The notes under the pieces were generated by a model. That model searched no databases and was not told where the DNA came from. It saw only the letters and a program-made list of their open reading frames with translations. 64,000 nucleotides of DNA from positions 30,610,535 to 30,674,534 of the forward strand of contig OY783203.1 in assembly GCA_963678705.1 (NCBI GenBank). Direction: 5' to 3'. How positions within the stretch are numbered: position 1 is the first letter of the stretch; every line of letters begins with the position of its first letter. Positions 61,061-64,000 of the stretch are shown piece by piece. This stretch comes from Panorpa germanica. Its lineage: Eukaryota > Arthropoda > Insecta > Mecoptera > Panorpidae. Made by a program: the position numbers and the translations under genes.

Positions 61061-61340
61061 GAAGCGGAAGAGAGTGGAATGTATATTAGATTTGTTTATA
61101 TTTTCTCTAATTTATATAAAAATTTGGTCTGTGATGTTAATATCTAAAAGTTCATAAAGGTCACGAGTATTTTCTTTCTATTAACTTCTTTGATCATGTT
61201 TTTCTACGTTTTGAAAAATAATAAATTATTCAAAATCGAACTTACCATGTGGCATTGCAGAAATAGAACTTTTATGGCCATTTATGGAAGAAGAAAAGAA
61301 GTTTATGGCTAAACTTTTGCGTTTTCCAATTCATAATAGT

Positions 61341-62469
61341 AGTTGTTTTAATGGTCTGAAGTGATTAGAATTTCTAGCAAAAAGTTTTTCAAAGTATTTT
61401 GAGGTAGAGCTAATATTTTAAGTAATCATTATACTTTTAATTCAAATTATTAGATTCAAAAAGGATTACTGAATATGTGACTCACAAGCGTGGCTTTTCA
61501 ATATATAATGCATGATGAATACAGAATTGAATCAGTGTGCGCGCTCTAATCGCCTAAACACAAAATTATTGCATTTAGTGTGTTGCCCAGTGTTGCCTAT
61601 AAATAAAAATATAAAGAAATTGTTGTTCAGCATAAGTATGTATTATTTGAGATTCCTTAGCGAATTGGATTATTTTATAAAATATGTATTTGCTACATAA
61701 TTAGGTAAGTAACAATTTTACAAATCTTATTCATATTATTGCATTCATAATGAGTTGACGCTCTAAGTTTTATCTTGGTTATAATACCGATGGTGCAAAC
61801 TATTCAAACGCAATTATAAAACGCAGACGTCTTCCACTTTTAAATTAAAAATAACACATTATTATTAAATTATTTAACAATAGTACTAATATTATATATA
61901 TTCCATATATAAATTACATACATTACGTAAAATGTCCTAATTGCTTTTTGTTTATAGTAAATAGTTTGTTTAGACATACCCAAAGCATGATAGTCAACAG
62001 AAATATGCGTATCTATTTACATATATACTGTTGTAAATATGTCTTATCATATTCTGCATCAAAATTTATTATTTTTTAATATGTTATTGTCAATTATATT
62101 ATCCCATAGTTATTATCATATTTAAATGTAAATTCATATTTTAAGTCGACATTATATCAGCGATCGTTGAGAACTCTACTGCAAATCGGAAACCCATGTG
62201 ATCAGATTAACGTATTTCAATTTGAATTGTCTAATATAGTAATACACAATATTTCTGAGGTAGTGATTTAGAAGATATAATGTTAATTATTCACTGTTAA
62301 TAGTCCATCTGAAGTGATCTACCTTGATACAAAATGTGAACTAATTAATTCAAACCAACTAATTTAAGAACATAAATATGTATATTCAATTGTATAACAG
62401 ATGGCGTTTAAGGTAGACATAATATACGCATCGTTTTCGAATGTACTTATATTCCGTTTAAGTTGTAAA
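61341..62469. other. Intergenic between divergent genes
   Basis: Between the candidate leader of the chromoshadow gene (-) and Lasp (+); the two are arranged head to head about 1.2 kb or more apart. A 62-codon frame at 61512-61700 has no recognisable domain. Confidence 0.4.
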
Positions 62470-62730
62470 TAAGCAACGAGCGCAACGAGTGGAATCGTCA
62501 AGAGTCGTGTCGGCTAAGTACACTCGCTGTCAAAGCTCAGATCCCTCAGATCAACTCTGTGTTTTGTGTGTATGAATATCTCTATGATTATATGCATCGC
62601 TGTGTGAAAGCGATAGTTCAGCTTCTGTGTAGTAAGAGTTACAGTGTAATTTGTTAGTTTACAATTGTTTTGTTTAAAGTGATATATTAAATTATTATTC
62701 ATTTACAAAGTTTAACTAAAATAATTAAAA
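62470..62730 (+). promoter_or_regulatory. Probable Lasp 5' UTR and promoter region
   Basis: The sequence just upstream of the Lasp ATG loses the surrounding AT bias (about 62470-62600, with several CG dinucleotides) and has no acceptor directly before the ATG, so the leader is probably contiguous with the coding exon. An initiator was not assigned. An open frame on the opposite strand here is a shadow. Confidence 0.4.
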
Positions 62731-62799
62731 ATGAGTAAAACGTGTGCTCGATGTGAGAAGACAGTGTATCCAATTGAGGAACTGAAATGTTTGGACAAG
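62731..62799 (+). CDS. Lasp: Lasp, first coding exon (start of LIM domain)
   Basis: ATG followed by 23 codons reading MSKTCARCEKTVYPIEELKC and LDK, ending exactly at a donor (AAG|GTGGGT). This is the invariant N-terminus of LIM and SH3 domain protein: the first Cys-x2-Cys of the LIM zinc site (Cys5, Cys8) and the YPIEELKCLDK signature, after which the family continues with W-H-K-x-C-F in the next exon. Known function: an actin-binding, nebulin-family scaffold with LIM, nebulin repeats and an SH3 domain, found at muscle Z-lines and focal contacts. The rest of the gene lies beyond the right edge; I found no second coding exon before 64000, so intron 1 exceeds 1.2 kb. Confidence 0.9.
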
Positions 62800-64000
62800 G
62801 TGGGTCATAGTTGTCAGAATTATTGATGCTGATGTAATTACTTTAATATTTTATCCGTAATTTGTGAATAAACATAGAATCAGAATATATTTTCTTACTT
62901 AGAAAACCGCTTTATACAGCTAATAAACAATATTATATTACTGTAATTTTTTAATTAGTTTTCATTGATATTAAATCGACAGCTGTTGCTTACAAATATT
63001 GTTATTTTGATGTTCTTTCGAATATACTCGTTTATACAATTGTTTGTATATACTCGTATATTAATGTCTAGGCAATTGAATATATTTAGAATATTTAAAA
63101 ATATAAATGCTATTTCGACAGGTACCTATCGAAAAAACAAACTTCAAAGTTATTATCTATTTTGTTGATAAAATCTAAGATTTTGTTTTAGACCTAATAT
63201 TTTACAAATCTCCAGGATATAAATGTATTACAGATACTGGTTAGAATTTATCATATGTCACTTCAAATATTAAATTATCTTATAAATAAAATTCTTAAAT
63301 TACTCAACTAATATGATACAAACTACAAATATATAAGAAATAATTAACAGCAATATTTTAATTACAAAATAGTACACATATATCTGTATTTAATATTTAA
63401 TTGTTTTAAGTTTATATTTTATCATATTGTTTTAAAAACATTGCAAATATTTGTGTTAAAATTATAAATATCAATTAAGAACTTGATATTGTATATGTAT
63501 TATATAAAGTCCAAATAATATATTTTCATAAAATACATATTATATAAAATGCATTTCTATATATATTTTTTTTAGATTTTGCATTTTGTAATGCTTCAAA
63601 GACCGTCTATGTAACATGTGTGTACATTTTTTTGAGTGTACATGTGCTGCATTGTCGCTAAGTTAACATTTACTGCGATTAAAATGTTAGCACAGACACT
63701 CTGTGGCACAATCCTTATCTTTTTATTTCGCAATTTTTAAAATAATAATATATATTAAAATTCAAGAAATTTACGTTAGTTTTTTTTACTTAGAATCTAC
63801 ACTAAGCAGTAATGTCAGTACATGTATACTATATTGCAAAATAGCATGTGATTTTTATAATTTGTTTACAAAATTAGGATATCTTATATCTATATAAGTA
63901 CTTTTTACATTATATTTTAATTGTATGGTACACATATTGAATAATTCATATATTGATTATGTAATATGGTTATGTAATATAACTTTGAATGAATGGTATA
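62800..64000 (+). other. Start of Lasp intron 1, no features recognised
   Basis: Very AT-rich sequence following the Lasp donor. No exon, repeat with readable ends or RNA gene was recognised. Confidence 0.5.

Noticed and set aside
59600-62700. An upstream chromodomain exon for the HP1-like gene
   Set aside because: Reading the minus strand, I found no chromodomain motif, and the two candidate donor exons are out of frame with the coding exon.
49183-62799. Encore-like gene, chromoshadow gene and Lasp as a functional cluster
   Set aside because: Their known families have unrelated roles, they lie on different strands with separate promoters, and nothing in the sequence links them beyond adjacency.
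1-64000. CRISPR arrays, operons, ribosome binding sites, prophage
   Set aside because: The window is intron-bearing animal DNA; tandem arrays seen are microsatellites without spacer structure.

Overview
The window is AT-rich, intron-bearing eukaryotic DNA from an arthropod, most likely an insect; the order is not resolved. The evidence is a spliced encore/R3HDM-type R3H-SUZ gene, a Lasp first coding exon, an HP1-like chromoshadow gene, a BEL/Pao element, a mariner, and many short transposons with arthropod-type ends. There are no operons, CRISPR arrays or bacterial signals.

Layout. Positions 1 to about 49,000 are a gene-poor repeat landscape. Elements whose ends and target duplications can be read include Harbinger-like elements with TAA/TTA duplications (1144-1529, 2691-3730, 3822-3970, 12806-13353, 34547-35082), hAT-type elements (3001-3713, 14076-14513, 20631-21779, 41660-42565), two TTAA-flanked elements sharing a junction (15836-16006 and 16011-16699), a deleted mariner (30182-31094), a gag-bearing incomplete BEL/Pao element with identical LTRs (26114-29238), a tRNA-derived SINE with a clean target duplication (24160-24429), and five copies of an unclassified repeat that mostly starts with a small hairpin. 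A possible orphan coding exon lies at 36497-36662.

Positions 49,000 to the end are genic. The encore-like gene runs on + from 49183 to 54698 in about 16 coding exons. On the minus strand, 57491-59559 encodes a 99-residue protein that is little more than a chromoshadow domain, with possible 5' leader exons out to about 61,340. On + the first coding exon of Lasp lies at 62731-62799 and the gene runs off the right edge.

The three host genes have unrelated known roles: RNA binding, chromatin, and actin/muscle scaffolding. I see no evidence that they form one system. The most unusual host feature is the chromoshadow-only HP1 relative, which also lacks the aromatic residue used for peptide binding.
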